This document shows positions 50,171-59,390 of a stretch of 64,000 nucleotides of DNA, piece by piece (within the stretch, counting starts at the first letter, position 1; every line of letters starts with the position of its first letter). The stretch is taken from positions 3,690-67,689 of the forward strand of contig JBKPRA010000010.1 of the NCBI GenBank assembly GCA_046734335.1. The letters are read 5' to 3'. This DNA is from DATBLE01 sp046734335 (GTDB taxonomy: Bacteria; Actinomycetota; Thermoleophilia; Gaiellales; Gaiellaceae). Made by a program: the position numbers and the translations under genes. The notes under the pieces are model-generated. The model was not told the origin of the DNA. It saw only the letters and a program-made list of their open reading frames with translations, and did no database searches.

Positions 50171-51146
50171 CCTGAGCGCGGTCGCCGACGCGATCCGCGC
50201 CAACGACCGCTTCCTCCTCGTCACCCACGAAAACCCCGACGGGGACGCACTCGGATCGATCCTGGCGATGAAGCTGGCGCTCGACACCCTCGGCAAGGAC
50301 AGCGTGATGTACGTCGGGGGCGACCTGGCGCTGCCGCCCGAGTACGACTTCATGGCGCTCGACGGTCTGTCGAGAACGCTACCGAGCGATGTGGGCGAGC
50401 GCGTGATCCTCGCTCTGGACAGCGCGACCGCACCGCGGACGCAGCTATCTCCCGAGGTGCTCGCTGCAGCCCCGCTGACGATCGACGTCGACCATCACCA
50501 CGACAACACGCAATACGGGCACATCAACCTGATCGTCCCCGAGGCGTCGTCCACCGGCGAGATCGTCCGCGACCTTCTTGCCGAGCTCGGCGTCGAGCTG
50601 TCCCCCGCCATGGCGGAGGCCATCTACATCGCTGTCGACACCGATACCGGCAAGTTCCAGTACACGAACACCACGCCGAAGGCGCATCTGCTCGCCGCCG
50701 AGCTGATCGGGCACGGCGTGGCGCCGCACGAGGTCTACCGCCAGATCTACGAGTCGGTGCCGTTCGCCCGCCAGCGGCTCAAGGGTCTCGCGCTCGACCG
50801 CGCCGAGCTGTACGAGGACGGCCGGATGATCGCCAGCTACCTGCTGCGCGGCGACTTCGAGGAGCTCGGTGTGGGGGAGGAGTACGCAGAGGGCGTCATC
50901 GAGGAGCTGCGCTGCGTCGAGGGCGTCGAGCTGGCGATGACGGTTCGCGAGCCGCCCGAGCCTCCGGGCGCGCCACGTCGGATCTCGATGCGCTCGGCCT
51001 CCGACACGCTCGACGTCTCCGCGATCGCCCGGCAGCGCGGCGGCGGAGGGCACCGACGCGCTGCCGGCTTCTCGAGCGATGAGTCGGTGGCGGAGATCAT
51101 CGAGTTCGTGCGGAGCCAGTTCGCAGATGCCGCCGCGCGCGCTTGA
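50160..51146 (+). CDS. nrnA: DHH/DHHA1 phosphoesterase, NrnA-type nanoRNase
   Basis: 328 residues. VTHENPDGDALGS, DSA, DVDHHHDN and the C-terminal DHHA1 motif GGGGHRRAAGF. Degrades 2-5-nt RNAs and pAp; some relatives cleave c-di-AMP. ATG 50160 lies inside rbfA, and it overlaps truB by 20 nt. Confidence 0.92.
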   Translation: MGSDLSAVADAIRANDRFLLVTHENPDGDALGSILAMKLALDTLGKDSVMYVGGDLALPPEYDFMALDGLSRTLPSDVGERVILALDSATAPRTQLSPEVLAAAPLTIDVDHHHDNTQYGHINLIVPEASSTGEIVRDLLAELGVELSPAMAEAIYIAVDTDTGKFQYTNTTPKAHLLAAELIGHGVAPHEVYRQIYESVPFARQRLKGLALDRAELYEDGRMIASYLLRGDFEELGVGEEYAEGVIEELRCVEGVELAMTVREPPEPPGAPRRISMRSASDTLDVSAIARQRGGGGHRRAAGFSSDESVAEIIEFVRSQFADAAARA

Positions 51147-51906
51147 GCCGGCAGGTCTCTTCCTCGTCGACAAGCCGGCAGGCCCGTCGTCCTTTCAGGT
51201 GGTCGCGGGAATCCGTCGCCGGACCGGGGCTCGTACCGGCCATGCGGGCACGCTCGACCCGTTCGCAACAGGCCTCCTGCTCGTGCTCTCGGGTGCCGCG
51301 ACCAGGCTTGTCCCGTGGCTCGTCGGCCTGGACAAGCGCTACGTCACCGAGGTCGACCTGACCGCGCGGACGTCGACCGGAGACCCGGAGGGCGAGGTGG
51401 TCGAGCAATCGCCTGCGCCTGGACGGCGCCTCCTGGAGGAGCGCCTCGTCGGCCTGCGCGGGGAGGTCCAGCTGGTGGTTCCTGCCGCGTCGGCGATCAA
51501 AGTCGCCGGCGAGCGGGCCTACCGGCTGCATCGGCGTGGCCAGACGGTCGAGATGCCGGTGCGGCGCTCGCACGTGTCATCCCTGGAGCTGCTGGAGTAC
51601 GCCGACGGCGTCGCCCACCTCGACCTGCGAGTCGGGTCGGGCACGTACGTCCGGTCGATCGCCGACGCCCTCGGCGGGCACTGCCGGGCGTTGCGACGGC
51701 TCGAGGTGGGGCCGTTCTCCGTCGAAGCCGCCGACGATCAACGGCTCGTTCCGCCCGCCGACGCCCTGCCGTTCCTGCCCGCGGTCCAAGTCGACGCAAA
51801 CGAGGCAGCGACGATTCGAACGGGCCGGAGCCGGGCCCTGCCGGACGTTCGCACGCTGTGCGACGGGGAGTTGGTCGCGGTCGGACGAGTCGTGATGCCC
51901 GCATGA
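51127..51906 (+). CDS. truB: tRNA pseudouridine-55 synthase
   Basis: 259 residues. Catalytic Asp44 in GHAGTLDPFATGLL; KRYVTEVDLTARTSTGD and YVRSIADALG motifs are present. Makes pseudouridine 55 in the T-loop of tRNAs. ATG 51127 lies 20 nt before the nrnA end, and the stop overlaps ribF by 4 nt. Confidence 0.93.
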   Translation: MPPRALEPAGLFLVDKPAGPSSFQVVAGIRRRTGARTGHAGTLDPFATGLLLVLSGAATRLVPWLVGLDKRYVTEVDLTARTSTGDPEGEVVEQSPAPGRRLLEERLVGLRGEVQLVVPAASAIKVAGERAYRLHRRGQTVEMPVRRSHVSSLELLEYADGVAHLDLRVGSGTYVRSIADALGGHCRALRRLEVGPFSVEAADDQRLVPPADALPFLPAVQVDANEAATIRTGRSRALPDVRTLCDGELVAVGRVVMPA

Positions 51907-52769
51907 AGGTCGTCCGCTCCGTCTCGGAGCTCGAGCGGAAGCCGCGCGCCGTCGCGCTCGGCACGTTCGACGGCATCCACCTCGGCCACCGCCGGGTGAT
52001 CGAGGCCGTGCTGGCCGCGGGGCAGACGCCTACGGTCGTGACGTTCGATCCTCATCCGAGACGCGTGCTCGGCTACGTGGTCGAGCAGCTGGCCACGCTC
52101 GATCGCCGCCTCGAGCTGCTCGACGAGCTGGGCGTGGAGGAGACGCTCGTCGTCGAGTTCACGCTCGACACGCAGCGGGTCGAGGCGGAGGATTTCGCCG
52201 AGGCGTATCTCCGTGGGATGGGGGCCGAGATCGTGGTCGCCGGCGAGGACTTCAGGTTCGGGCACAAGCGCCTCGGCAATCTCGATCTGCTGCGGAGCCT
52301 CGGCTTCGACGTCCGCCCGGTGCCGCTCCTCGAGGGCGTGTCCTCGTCGGCCATCCGCCATCTGCTCCACGAGGGACGCGTCGCCGAAGCGGCAGCGCTG
52401 CTCGGACGGCCACCCGAGGTCGACGGCACCGTGGTCGAGGGCGATGCCCGCGGGGGAACTCTCGGCTTCCCGACCGCGAACATTTCGGCCGATCCCGTGC
52501 TACTCATGCCCCTGCACGGCATCTACGCCGGCTTCGCCGCCGGTCACAAGGCGGCAATCTCGATCGGGACGAACCCACACTACGGCGGCGAGGAGCTGCG
52601 CATCGAGGCGTTCCTGCTCGGCTTCGCCGGCGACCTGTACGGCAGGCGCCTGGTCCTCCAGCTGTGGCAGCGCCTCCGCGACGAGCAGGTGTTCGACAGC
52701 GAACAGGCGCTGATCGACCAGATCGCCCACGACGTGGACGCGACGAAGCGGGCCGAGCGCCCCAGCTAG
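51903..52769 (+). CDS. ribF: Bifunctional riboflavin kinase / FAD synthetase
   Basis: 288 residues. FAD synthetase domain (about 1-150: ALGTFDGIHLGHRRVI, TFDPHPRRVL, VAGEDFRFGHKR, SSSAIRHLL) and riboflavin kinase domain (about 165-285: GTVVEGDARGGTLGFPTANI, GIYAGFA, IEAFLLGF). Makes FMN and FAD, which PyrD, PyrK and CoaC in this window use. Converges with the next small gene, overlapping by 4 bp. Confidence 0.94.
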   Translation: MKVVRSVSELERKPRAVALGTFDGIHLGHRRVIEAVLAAGQTPTVVTFDPHPRRVLGYVVEQLATLDRRLELLDELGVEETLVVEFTLDTQRVEAEDFAEAYLRGMGAEIVVAGEDFRFGHKRLGNLDLLRSLGFDVRPVPLLEGVSSSAIRHLLHEGRVAEAAALLGRPPEVDGTVVEGDARGGTLGFPTANISADPVLLMPLHGIYAGFAAGHKAAISIGTNPHYGGEELRIEAFLLGFAGDLYGRRLVLQLWQRLRDEQVFDSEQALIDQIAHDVDATKRAERPS

Positions 52770-52993
52770 CTCCTGCGCGGCTGCCAGTCGAGGGCAACTC
52801 GCCACTCGCTGCGCAGCACCGCCGCATAGACCTCGTCTGCCTTGGCCCGGCCTTGGGTTGCATCCAGGATGGCCTGCGACCGAGCGGCTTGTGCGGTCAG
52901 GCCGCGCTTCCGCTCGAACTCGCCGAGCAGCTCCCAGCGGTCATCGCCGACGCGGCGGAGGACGACGTAGGCCGGCCGCGACGGGGAGGACAC
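52766..52993 (-). CDS. Small conserved-looking hypothetical protein
   Basis: 75 residues: AYVVLRRVGDDRWELLGEFERKRGLTAQAARSQAILDATQGRAKADEVYAAVLRSEWRVALDW. It reads as a beta-hairpin plus helix, with the aromatic and charged pattern of a real protein. Family not recognised. GTG 52993 has a weak ribosome site. It follows ggt on the same strand after 9 bp, so the two may share a transcript. Confidence 0.7.
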   Translation of the reverse strand: MSSPSRPAYVVLRRVGDDRWELLGEFERKRGLTAQAARSQAILDATQGRAKADEVYAAVLRSEWRVALDWQPRRS

Positions 52994-53002
52994 GGGCCTA
53001 GC

Positions 53003-54391
53003 TTAGGGACTGTCTCCGACGGGGACTGTCCTCTCGGAACCGCTCCGTCGTGGATCCGCCGCCGGTCCGGCGCGACCGACCACACTGACCCCGCCGAAGT
53101 AGTGGTGGCGCGTGGGCCAGCGACGAACCGTCAGGCCGCGGCGCTCCAGCTCGGCGAGCGCTGCCGTGTCGGCACCGGGCTCGGCGTTCACCGTCGTCCC
53201 GACGCGATGGACGCGAGGGCGGTCGACGGCGTTCTGAGGCGGCAGGCCCTCGTCGAGGATGGCGGAGGCGACCCCCACGAGCGCCGTTCGCAGCCGCGTG
53301 CCCCCGGCCGCGCCGATCGCCAGTGCCGGTCGGTCGCCGTCCAGGGCGATGCTCGGCGCCATCATGCTCTGCATCCGTGTACCGGGCTCGAGGGGCCCGA
53401 CGAGCAGGTCGACCTCGCCGAGCATGCTGTTCAGGTGCAGGTCGAGGCCGGGGACCCAGTCGCCGGAGCCGAGGCCAAGACTCGTGGTCAGGACGCACGC
53501 GTTGCCCTCGCCGTCGACCGTCACCAGGTTGGTCGTGTGCCCGTCGGGCCCGCTGTGGATCAGTGCGTCGAGCAGCGCCAGCGTGCGTCCGGTCTCGTCG
53601 AGCCCGGCGAGACGCGGAAGGCGCTCGAGCGCCCGAGCGATGCCCGCCAGCCCGCCGCGGGTCAGGAACCGCGTCCCGGCGTACGCGACCTCGACGGGCT
53701 CGGCCCAGATTGCCTCGTACGCCGACAGATCCTCGGGTGTGACCGCACCGTCACGCTCGGACACGAGCGCGAGCAGCGACTGCGCGATCGAGCCGCGGTA
53801 GACGCTTGCGGCGCCCTCTTCCGCGACCAACTCCAGCGCCCGGACAAGCCCCGGTTGGTCGATCCGCTCGCCCGGCCGCAGCAGCCTTCCTCCCGGCGCG
53901 TAGATCCGTCCGCCCTCGCGCATCGTCATCACCGGCTCGAGCATCGCGAGGCAGGCGACATGAGCGGGCGGCATCGGCACGCCCTCCCGGGCCAATCGCA
54001 GTGCAGGCGCGCACAGCTCAGCCCATGGCAACCGGCCGTGAGCACGCCAGAGCGCCTCGAGCCCCGCGGGGACACCCGGAACGGCAAAGGACGCGGCACC
54101 CACGGCGTAGTGGACGAGCTCCTCGCCGAAGGGCACATCCAGCTCGACGAGCGGAGCGCCCGTCCCGCTCGGGACCGCGCAGAAGCAGTCGAGGTTTCGG
54201 ACGACGCCAGCTGTCGCGTCGAGGTAGATCGCATGTCCGCCGCCGAGCAGCCCGGTCATCACCGTCTCGGCGACGCACGAGGCGAGGCAGGCCGCGACCG
54301 CAGCGTCCGCCGCCGTGCCGCGGGCCTCGAGGATCTCGATCCCGGCGGCGGTCGTGGCCGAATGGCCCGCGGCGACGGCTGCCGGCAGCAC
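53003..54391 (-). CDS. Gamma-glutamyltranspeptidase-like Ntn hydrolase
   Basis: 462 residues. TAAGIEILEARGTAADAAVAACLASCVAETVMTGLLGGGHAIY, then the autoprocessing site with nucleophile Thr286 in GHTTNLVTVDGEG, and the oxyanion GAAGGTRLRTALV. Shorter than classical GGT (about 560) and lacking a signal peptide, so it is probably cytoplasmic; substrates could be glutathione-like or other gamma-glutamyl amides. It sits on the opposite strand between ribF and rpsO, which are usually adjacent. Start GTG 54391. Confidence 0.85.
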   Translation of the reverse strand: MLPAAVAAGHSATTAAGIEILEARGTAADAAVAACLASCVAETVMTGLLGGGHAIYLDATAGVVRNLDCFCAVPSGTGAPLVELDVPFGEELVHYAVGAASFAVPGVPAGLEALWRAHGRLPWAELCAPALRLAREGVPMPPAHVACLAMLEPVMTMREGGRIYAPGGRLLRPGERIDQPGLVRALELVAEEGAASVYRGSIAQSLLALVSERDGAVTPEDLSAYEAIWAEPVEVAYAGTRFLTRGGLAGIARALERLPRLAGLDETGRTLALLDALIHSGPDGHTTNLVTVDGEGNACVLTTSLGLGSGDWVPGLDLHLNSMLGEVDLLVGPLEPGTRMQSMMAPSIALDGDRPALAIGAAGGTRLRTALVGVASAILDEGLPPQNAVDRPRVHRVGTTVNAEPGADTAALAELERRGLTVRRWPTRHHYFGGVSVVGRAGPAADPRRSGSERTVPVGDSP

Positions 54392-54482
54392 CCTGCTAGC
54401 CTATGGCGCAGACCGCGACCTCGGCCGTGCGTCCGCTTCCGACGGCGCGCTGGGATCGCGGAGACGTCTACCTGGAGGTTGT

Positions 54483-54752
54483 ATGACTCTGACCAAGGAA
54501 GCCAAGCTGGAGATCGTCGGTAAGCACGGCCGGCACGAGGGTGACACCGGTTCGCCGGAGGTGCAGATCGCCCTCCTAACCACCCGGATCAACGAGCTCA
54601 CCGAGCATCTGCGCACGCACGCGAAGGATCACTACTCGCGCCGCGGCCTGCTCAAGCTCGTCGGGCGCCGCCGCCGGCTGCTCGACTACCTCCAGCGCAC
54701 GAACCTCGAGAGCTACCGCGCCCTGATCAAGGAGCTCGGCCTGCGGAGATAG
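54483..54752 (+). CDS. rpsO: 30S ribosomal protein S15
   Basis: 89 residues. LEIVGKHGRHEGDTGSPEVQIALLTTRINELTEHLRTHAKDHYSRRGLLKLVGRRRRLLDYL is canonical S15, which binds the central domain of 16S rRNA. Ribosome site TGGAGG just upstream. rpsO-pnp order is near-universal. Confidence 0.96.
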   Translation: MTLTKEAKLEIVGKHGRHEGDTGSPEVQIALLTTRINELTEHLRTHAKDHYSRRGLLKLVGRRRRLLDYLQRTNLESYRALIKELGLRR

Positions 54753-54770
54753 GCTTTCGACAGGACAAAA

Positions 54771-54850
54771 GGGGAGTGGAAGTTTGAGCGAGCGCCGGCC
54801 TCGATCGTCGGGCCCTCACTCAAACTCCCACTCTCCACGAAGAGTGGAGG
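54771..54850 (+). promoter_or_regulatory. pnp leader with two competing hairpins
   Basis: A 22-bp stem pairs 54771-54792 with 54815-54836, with one G-U and two A-C mismatches. The 3' arm (CCACTCT, 54828-54834) can instead pair perfectly with AGAGTGG (54841-54847), which overlaps the pnp ribosome site GGAGG (54846-54850). The two structures exclude each other. In E. coli, RNase III and PNPase autoregulate pnp through a long leader hairpin, so a related circuit is plausible. Confidence 0.7.
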
Positions 54851-54857
54851 AATACGA

Positions 54858-57362
54858 ATGAGTGTTGCAAGCGGAGTGGAGGACAGGGTCGGCCCTGCCT
54901 CCATCGACTACCGCCTGTCCGCGGTCTCGCTGACCGTCGGCAACCAGGAGATCAGCTTCGAGACGGGCAAGCTCGCCAAGCAGGCCGACGGCGCGGTCGT
55001 CATCCGCTCCGGCGAGACAATGGTGCTCGCGACCGCCCAGGGGCGGATGGAGACGCGCGAGGGCGCGGACTTCTTCCCGCTGACGGTCGACGTCGAGGAG
55101 CGGATGTACGCCGCCGGGAAGATCCCCGGCGGTTTTTTCAAGCGGGAGGGCCGCCCCACCGAGCGGGCGATCCTGACCGCGCGCATGATCGACCGCCCGA
55201 TCCGCCCGCTCTGGCCGAAGGGCTTCCGGAACGAGGTGCAGGTGATCTGCACGGTTCTGTCCGCCGATCTCGTCACTCCGCATGACATCCTCTGCATCAA
55301 CGGGGCGTCCGCGGCGCTGATGATCTCGCCGCTGCCCTTCGCCGGGCCTGTCGGCGCGGTGCGGATGGGCAGGATCGACGGCAAGCTCGTCGTCAACCCG
55401 ACGCTGCAGGAGTCCGAGGAGCAGTCGACCCTCGACCTGATCGTCGTCGGCACGCTCGACGGCCTGACGATGGTCGAGGCCGGCGCCGACGAGATCCCCG
55501 AGGACGAGCTGCTCGAGGCGCTCGAGACGGCGCATGCGGAGATCAAGCGGCTCTGCGAGGCGCAGATCGAGCTCGCACAGCAGGCCGGCAAGCCGAAGTG
55601 GCTGGACCCGTCGCTGACCGACGAGCTGAAGAGCTCGCACGGCGACCGCGTCCGTCAACGGATCGCCGCCGAGGGTCTTCGCGAAGCGGCTGCTGCAACC
55701 GAGGAGATCTTCGCTGAGCTCTGTCCCGAGATCAGCATGGATTCCACCGAGGAGGACATCACCCGGCAGGTGCAGGTCCGCCAGAGCCTGAATACGCTGC
55801 TCGAGACCCTGCGGCTGGAGGCGGTCGAGAAGGCGGTCCGCGACCAGTTCGAGTCCGACCTCCGCGCGCTGACCGACGCCGAGCAGGACTCGAAGGAGCT
55901 CAAGTCCGCAAAACGGAGCCTGCTTTTCGACAGGATCATTGAGGGCGTCGACCTGCCGTTCCCGGTCGGGGCGGCGACGGCCGAGGGCGAGACCGCGGTC
56001 AAGGACACCATGACGAAGCAGTTCGTCAAGCGCGCGGCCGAGGCGATCTACAAGGACCTCGTCCGCAAGAAGATCGCGGTCGACAAGCGGCGGCCCGACG
56101 GCCGCGGCACCGAGGAGATCCGCCCGATCGAGTGCGAGGTCGGCGTCTCCCCGCGCACCCACGGGTCAGCTCTTTTCACCCGCGGGCAGACACAGATCAT
56201 GAGCCTGCTGACGCTCGGTACCGCCAAGGAGGGGCAACGGATCGACGACCTCTCCCTGGAGACCGACCGCCGCTACATGCACCACTACAACTTCCCGCCG
56301 TACTCGGTCGGCGAGACCGGCTTCATGCGCGGGCCGAAGCGTCGCGACATCGGTCACGGCGCGCTCGCGCAGCGCTCGCTCGAGCCGATGATCCCGGCGG
56401 CGGAGGACTTCCCGTACACGATCCGCATCGTCTCCGAGACGCTGGAGTCCAACGGATCGTCCTCGATGGGCTCCGTCTGTGGCTCGACCCTCGCCCTGAT
56501 GGACGCCGGCGTGCCGATCAAGGCGCCCGTCTCCGGCATCGCGATGGGCCTCGTCAAGGAGGGCGACGACTACGTGATCCTGACCGACATCCAGGGTGCG
56601 GAGGACCACCTCGGCGACATGGACTTCAAGGTCGCCGGCACGCGCGACGGCGTGACCGCGCTCCAGATGGACATCAAGATCACCGGTGTCACGCAGGAGA
56701 TCATGCGTCAGGCGCTCACGCAGGCCAAGCAGGCGCGTGAGTTCATCCTCGACCGGATGGCCGGGACGATCTCGGAGACCCGCACCGAGCTGTCCGAGAA
56801 CGCTCCGCGGATCTCGACCGTCAAGATCGACCCCGAGAAGATCGGCATGGTGATCGGCAAGGGCGGCGAGACGATCCGGGCGCTCGAGTCCGAGAACGAC
56901 GTGCAGATCGACATCGAGGAGGACGGGACGATCCTGATCTACGCGACCGACGGTACGAAGTCCAGCACGGCGATCGCCGCGATCGAGTCGATCACGAAGG
57001 AGCCCGAGGTCGGCGACACGTACACCGGCAAGGTTGTCAAGACCACCCAGTTCGGCGCCTTCGTCGAGCTGAAGAAGGGCACCGACGGCCTGCTGCACGT
57101 CTCGAACGTCGGCCCCGGCCGCGTCGGCCACATCGAGGACGTGATCGAGCGCGGGGACGTGCTCGACGTGACCGTCCAGGAGGTCGACAAGGCGCGCGGC
57201 CGGATCGGCCTGAAGCTGGTCGCCAAGCACGAGAACGGCTCGCTCGTCCAGCCCGAGGAGCTGATCGAACGCGCCAAGGACGCGCCTCCTCGCCCGCGCG
57301 AGGAGGAGCGCCCACGCGGCGGCGACCGCCGCGGCGGCCGGGACCGCGGCCCGCGCAGATAG
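54858..57362 (+). CDS. pnp: Polyribonucleotide nucleotidyltransferase
   Basis: 834 residues. Two RNase PH domains (about 25-230 and 395-610) flank a helical domain, followed by KH (STVKIDPEKIGMVIGKGGETIRALE) and S1 (GDTYTGKVVKTTQFGAFVELKKGTDGLLHVS). The C-terminal 40 residues form an Arg/Gly/Glu-rich tail. Phosphorolytic 3'-5' exoribonuclease of mRNA decay. ATG 54858 with GGAGG 7 nt upstream. Confidence 0.96.
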   Translation: MSVASGVEDRVGPASIDYRLSAVSLTVGNQEISFETGKLAKQADGAVVIRSGETMVLATAQGRMETREGADFFPLTVDVEERMYAAGKIPGGFFKREGRPTERAILTARMIDRPIRPLWPKGFRNEVQVICTVLSADLVTPHDILCINGASAALMISPLPFAGPVGAVRMGRIDGKLVVNPTLQESEEQSTLDLIVVGTLDGLTMVEAGADEIPEDELLEALETAHAEIKRLCEAQIELAQQAGKPKWLDPSLTDELKSSHGDRVRQRIAAEGLREAAAATEEIFAELCPEISMDSTEEDITRQVQVRQSLNTLLETLRLEAVEKAVRDQFESDLRALTDAEQDSKELKSAKRSLLFDRIIEGVDLPFPVGAATAEGETAVKDTMTKQFVKRAAEAIYKDLVRKKIAVDKRRPDGRGTEEIRPIECEVGVSPRTHGSALFTRGQTQIMSLLTLGTAKEGQRIDDLSLETDRRYMHHYNFPPYSVGETGFMRGPKRRDIGHGALAQRSLEPMIPAAEDFPYTIRIVSETLESNGSSSMGSVCGSTLALMDAGVPIKAPVSGIAMGLVKEGDDYVILTDIQGAEDHLGDMDFKVAGTRDGVTALQMDIKITGVTQEIMRQALTQAKQAREFILDRMAGTISETRTELSENAPRISTVKIDPEKIGMVIGKGGETIRALESENDVQIDIEEDGTILIYATDGTKSSTAIAAIESITKEPEVGDTYTGKVVKTTQFGAFVELKKGTDGLLHVSNVGPGRVGHIEDVIERGDVLDVTVQEVDKARGRIGLKLVAKHENGSLVQPEELIERAKDAPPRPREEERPRGGDRRGGRDRGPRR

Positions 57363-57370
57363 GAGCAGGA

Positions 57371-57859
57371 GTGCCGGCACGGACCGGGGCGCCGACATTG
57401 TCGAGCGCCTCGGCCCGAGCCGCCGGCGTGGCCGTGATCCGGCTCGCCCTCGGCGTCGGCTTCGTGGCAGGCGCCCTGGTTCGCGGCCTCGACCGTGGCC
57501 CGGCTCTGCTGGCCGCGGTCGTCGGCGCGGTCGTGCTGGTGATAATCGCCCTCGGCCCGCGTGGCCGGGACCGGCGGGACGACCTCGGTGGCGCGCTGCC
57601 CGTGCCGGCGGGGGCCCGATTCGACCCGGCCTGGCTCGGCGTCCTGCAGGCGTGCGTCCCCAGCACCGTCGGCGTGGCTGCGATGGCCGGCGTCGGCCTG
57701 ATCTTCTCCACGGCGCTCGCGTCCCTGCTCGGCGGCGTCCTGCTCGCGCTGGGCGGCCTGGCTTCCGTCGCCTGGGCACAGCTCTCGGCCCGGGAGCGCG
57801 GAGAGCGGCGCCGCTACTGGATTGAGCGCGGCCCGAGCCCGCGCGTCTTCGTGAACTAG
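57371..57859 (+). CDS. Small integral membrane protein
   Basis: 162 residues with about four hydrophobic spans in two pairs (about 19-58 and 88-135) joined by a charged loop, and a basic C-terminal tail (QLSARERGERRRYWIERG). No family recognised. GTG 57371 follows AGGAGCAGG. It starts 8 bp after pnp and is probably co-transcribed with it, and its end overlaps the convergent MFS gene by 4 bp. Confidence 0.7.
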   Translation: MPARTGAPTLSSASARAAGVAVIRLALGVGFVAGALVRGLDRGPALLAAVVGAVVLVIIALGPRGRDRRDDLGGALPVPAGARFDPAWLGVLQACVPSTVGVAAMAGVGLIFSTALASLLGGVLLALGGLASVAWAQLSARERGERRRYWIERGPSPRVFVN

Positions 57860-59310
57860 GAGGTCGGCTCCACCGCGACCGTGCCGAGTTCCTCGCGGTG
57901 GATCATGGTCAGCGTCGCGATCAGCGCCAGCACTGCGAAGCCGACAGCGACCCAGAAGGCGAGCGTGAACCCGCTCGTCAGCGCCGCAGCACGCGACTCG
58001 CCCTCGGCGAGCAGATCGGACGTCCGGTTGGTCGCGACCGTCGAGAAGAGGGCGACGCCGAGCGCGCCACCGATCTGCTGCGAGGTGTTGAAGAGACCGG
58101 AGGCCAGGCCGGCCTCCTGCGGCGCGACACCCGCCAGGGCGGCGATCGACATCGGTACGAACGAGAATCCGAGCCCGACGCCGATCGCGAGGAAGCCGGG
58201 GAGGAGGTCGACCGCATAGGAGCCGTCGGCCGAGACCTGTGTGAACCACACATTGCCGAGCCCCATCAGCGTGACGCCGGCAATCATCACCGGCTTCACG
58301 CCTACCTTCGTCACGAGCGCCTGGGCGACGCCGGCCGACACGATCGCAGTCAGGGCGACGGCGAGGTACCCAGCTCCGGTCTGGAGCGCCGAGAGCCCGA
58401 GAACCTGCTGCATATAGAGCGAGAGCATGAAGAACATCGCGAACGTCAGCCCGCCGACGAGGAAACTGACGACGTTGGCGCCGGTCAGCGTCCGCAACCT
58501 GGTGAAGATGCCGAGTGGGACGAGTGGGGCCTGCGAGCGGTGCTCCACCGCGATGAAGGCGACGTGGAGCGCTGCCGAGGCGATCAGGATCCCGATGGTC
58601 TGGGCCGATCCCCAGCCGACGCGATTCGCCTGGGTGAGGGCGAAGACGAGCAGTGAGAGTGCGCTCGTGATGAGAACGGCGCCGAGCGCGTCGAAATGGC
58701 GAGTTGCGGAGCCGGCGCGGCTCTCCTTGACGATCGAGCGGGTGGTCAAGAGCACGGCGGCGCCGACCGGCACGTTCACGAAGAAGATCCACTCCCAGCC
58801 GAGCGCCTTGGTCAGGATCCCGCCGAGCAGCACGCCGACCGCGGCGCCGCTGCCTCCCATCGCACCCCAGATCCCGAGCGCCTTGTTGCGCTCCGCCCCC
58901 TCGTCGAACGTGGTCGTGATAATCGAGAGCGCCGCAGGGGAGAGGATGGCGGCGCCCAGGCCCTGGACGGCGCGGGCGCCGATCAGCATGCCCTCGGAGC
59001 CGGAGAGGCCGCACGCGAGGGAGGCGAGGGTGAACAGGGCGACGCCGCTCATGAAGACCACGCGACGCCCGAGCACGTCGGCCACGCGCCCACCGAGAAG
59101 CAGGAAGCCGCCGAAGGTCAGCGCGTACGCGCTCAGCACCCACTGCAGGTCGTCCGGCGAGAAATGCAGGTCTTCCTGGATCGACGGCAGAGCGACGTTC
59201 ACGATCGAGACGTCGAGTATCACCATGAAGTAGGCCGAGCACAGAAGGGCCAGCGCCCACCAGCGCCGCGGGTCGGGTCCCGTGCGTGCGAGATCTGCCG
59301 TGGCTTCCAC
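57856..59310 (-). CDS. MFS drug-efflux transporter, DHA2 (EmrB/QacA) type
   Basis: 484 residues, about 14 spans. Motif D1 LDVSIVNVALPSIQEDL in span 1, motif A GGRVADVLGRRVVFMSG, and motif C region GGSGAAVGVLLGGILTKALGWEWIFFVNVPVG are diagnostic. Proton-driven export of hydrophobic or cationic compounds; the substrate cannot be told. Divergent from the M16 peptidase with 80 bp between starts. Confidence 0.9.
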   Translation of the reverse strand: MEATADLARTGPDPRRWWALALLCSAYFMVILDVSIVNVALPSIQEDLHFSPDDLQWVLSAYALTFGGFLLLGGRVADVLGRRVVFMSGVALFTLASLACGLSGSEGMLIGARAVQGLGAAILSPAALSIITTTFDEGAERNKALGIWGAMGGSGAAVGVLLGGILTKALGWEWIFFVNVPVGAAVLLTTRSIVKESRAGSATRHFDALGAVLITSALSLLVFALTQANRVGWGSAQTIGILIASAALHVAFIAVEHRSQAPLVPLGIFTRLRTLTGANVVSFLVGGLTFAMFFMLSLYMQQVLGLSALQTGAGYLAVALTAIVSAGVAQALVTKVGVKPVMIAGVTLMGLGNVWFTQVSADGSYAVDLLPGFLAIGVGLGFSFVPMSIAALAGVAPQEAGLASGLFNTSQQIGGALGVALFSTVATNRTSDLLAEGESRAAALTSGFTLAFWVAVGFAVLALIATLTMIHREELGTVAVEPTS

Positions 59311-59390
59311 GAGCTGCGCCTCCTTCCCGTCGTTCCTGGCCCCTAAACGGGAGCTGCGGGCGAAGTATTCCGCAGCTGTACCATCCGCCG

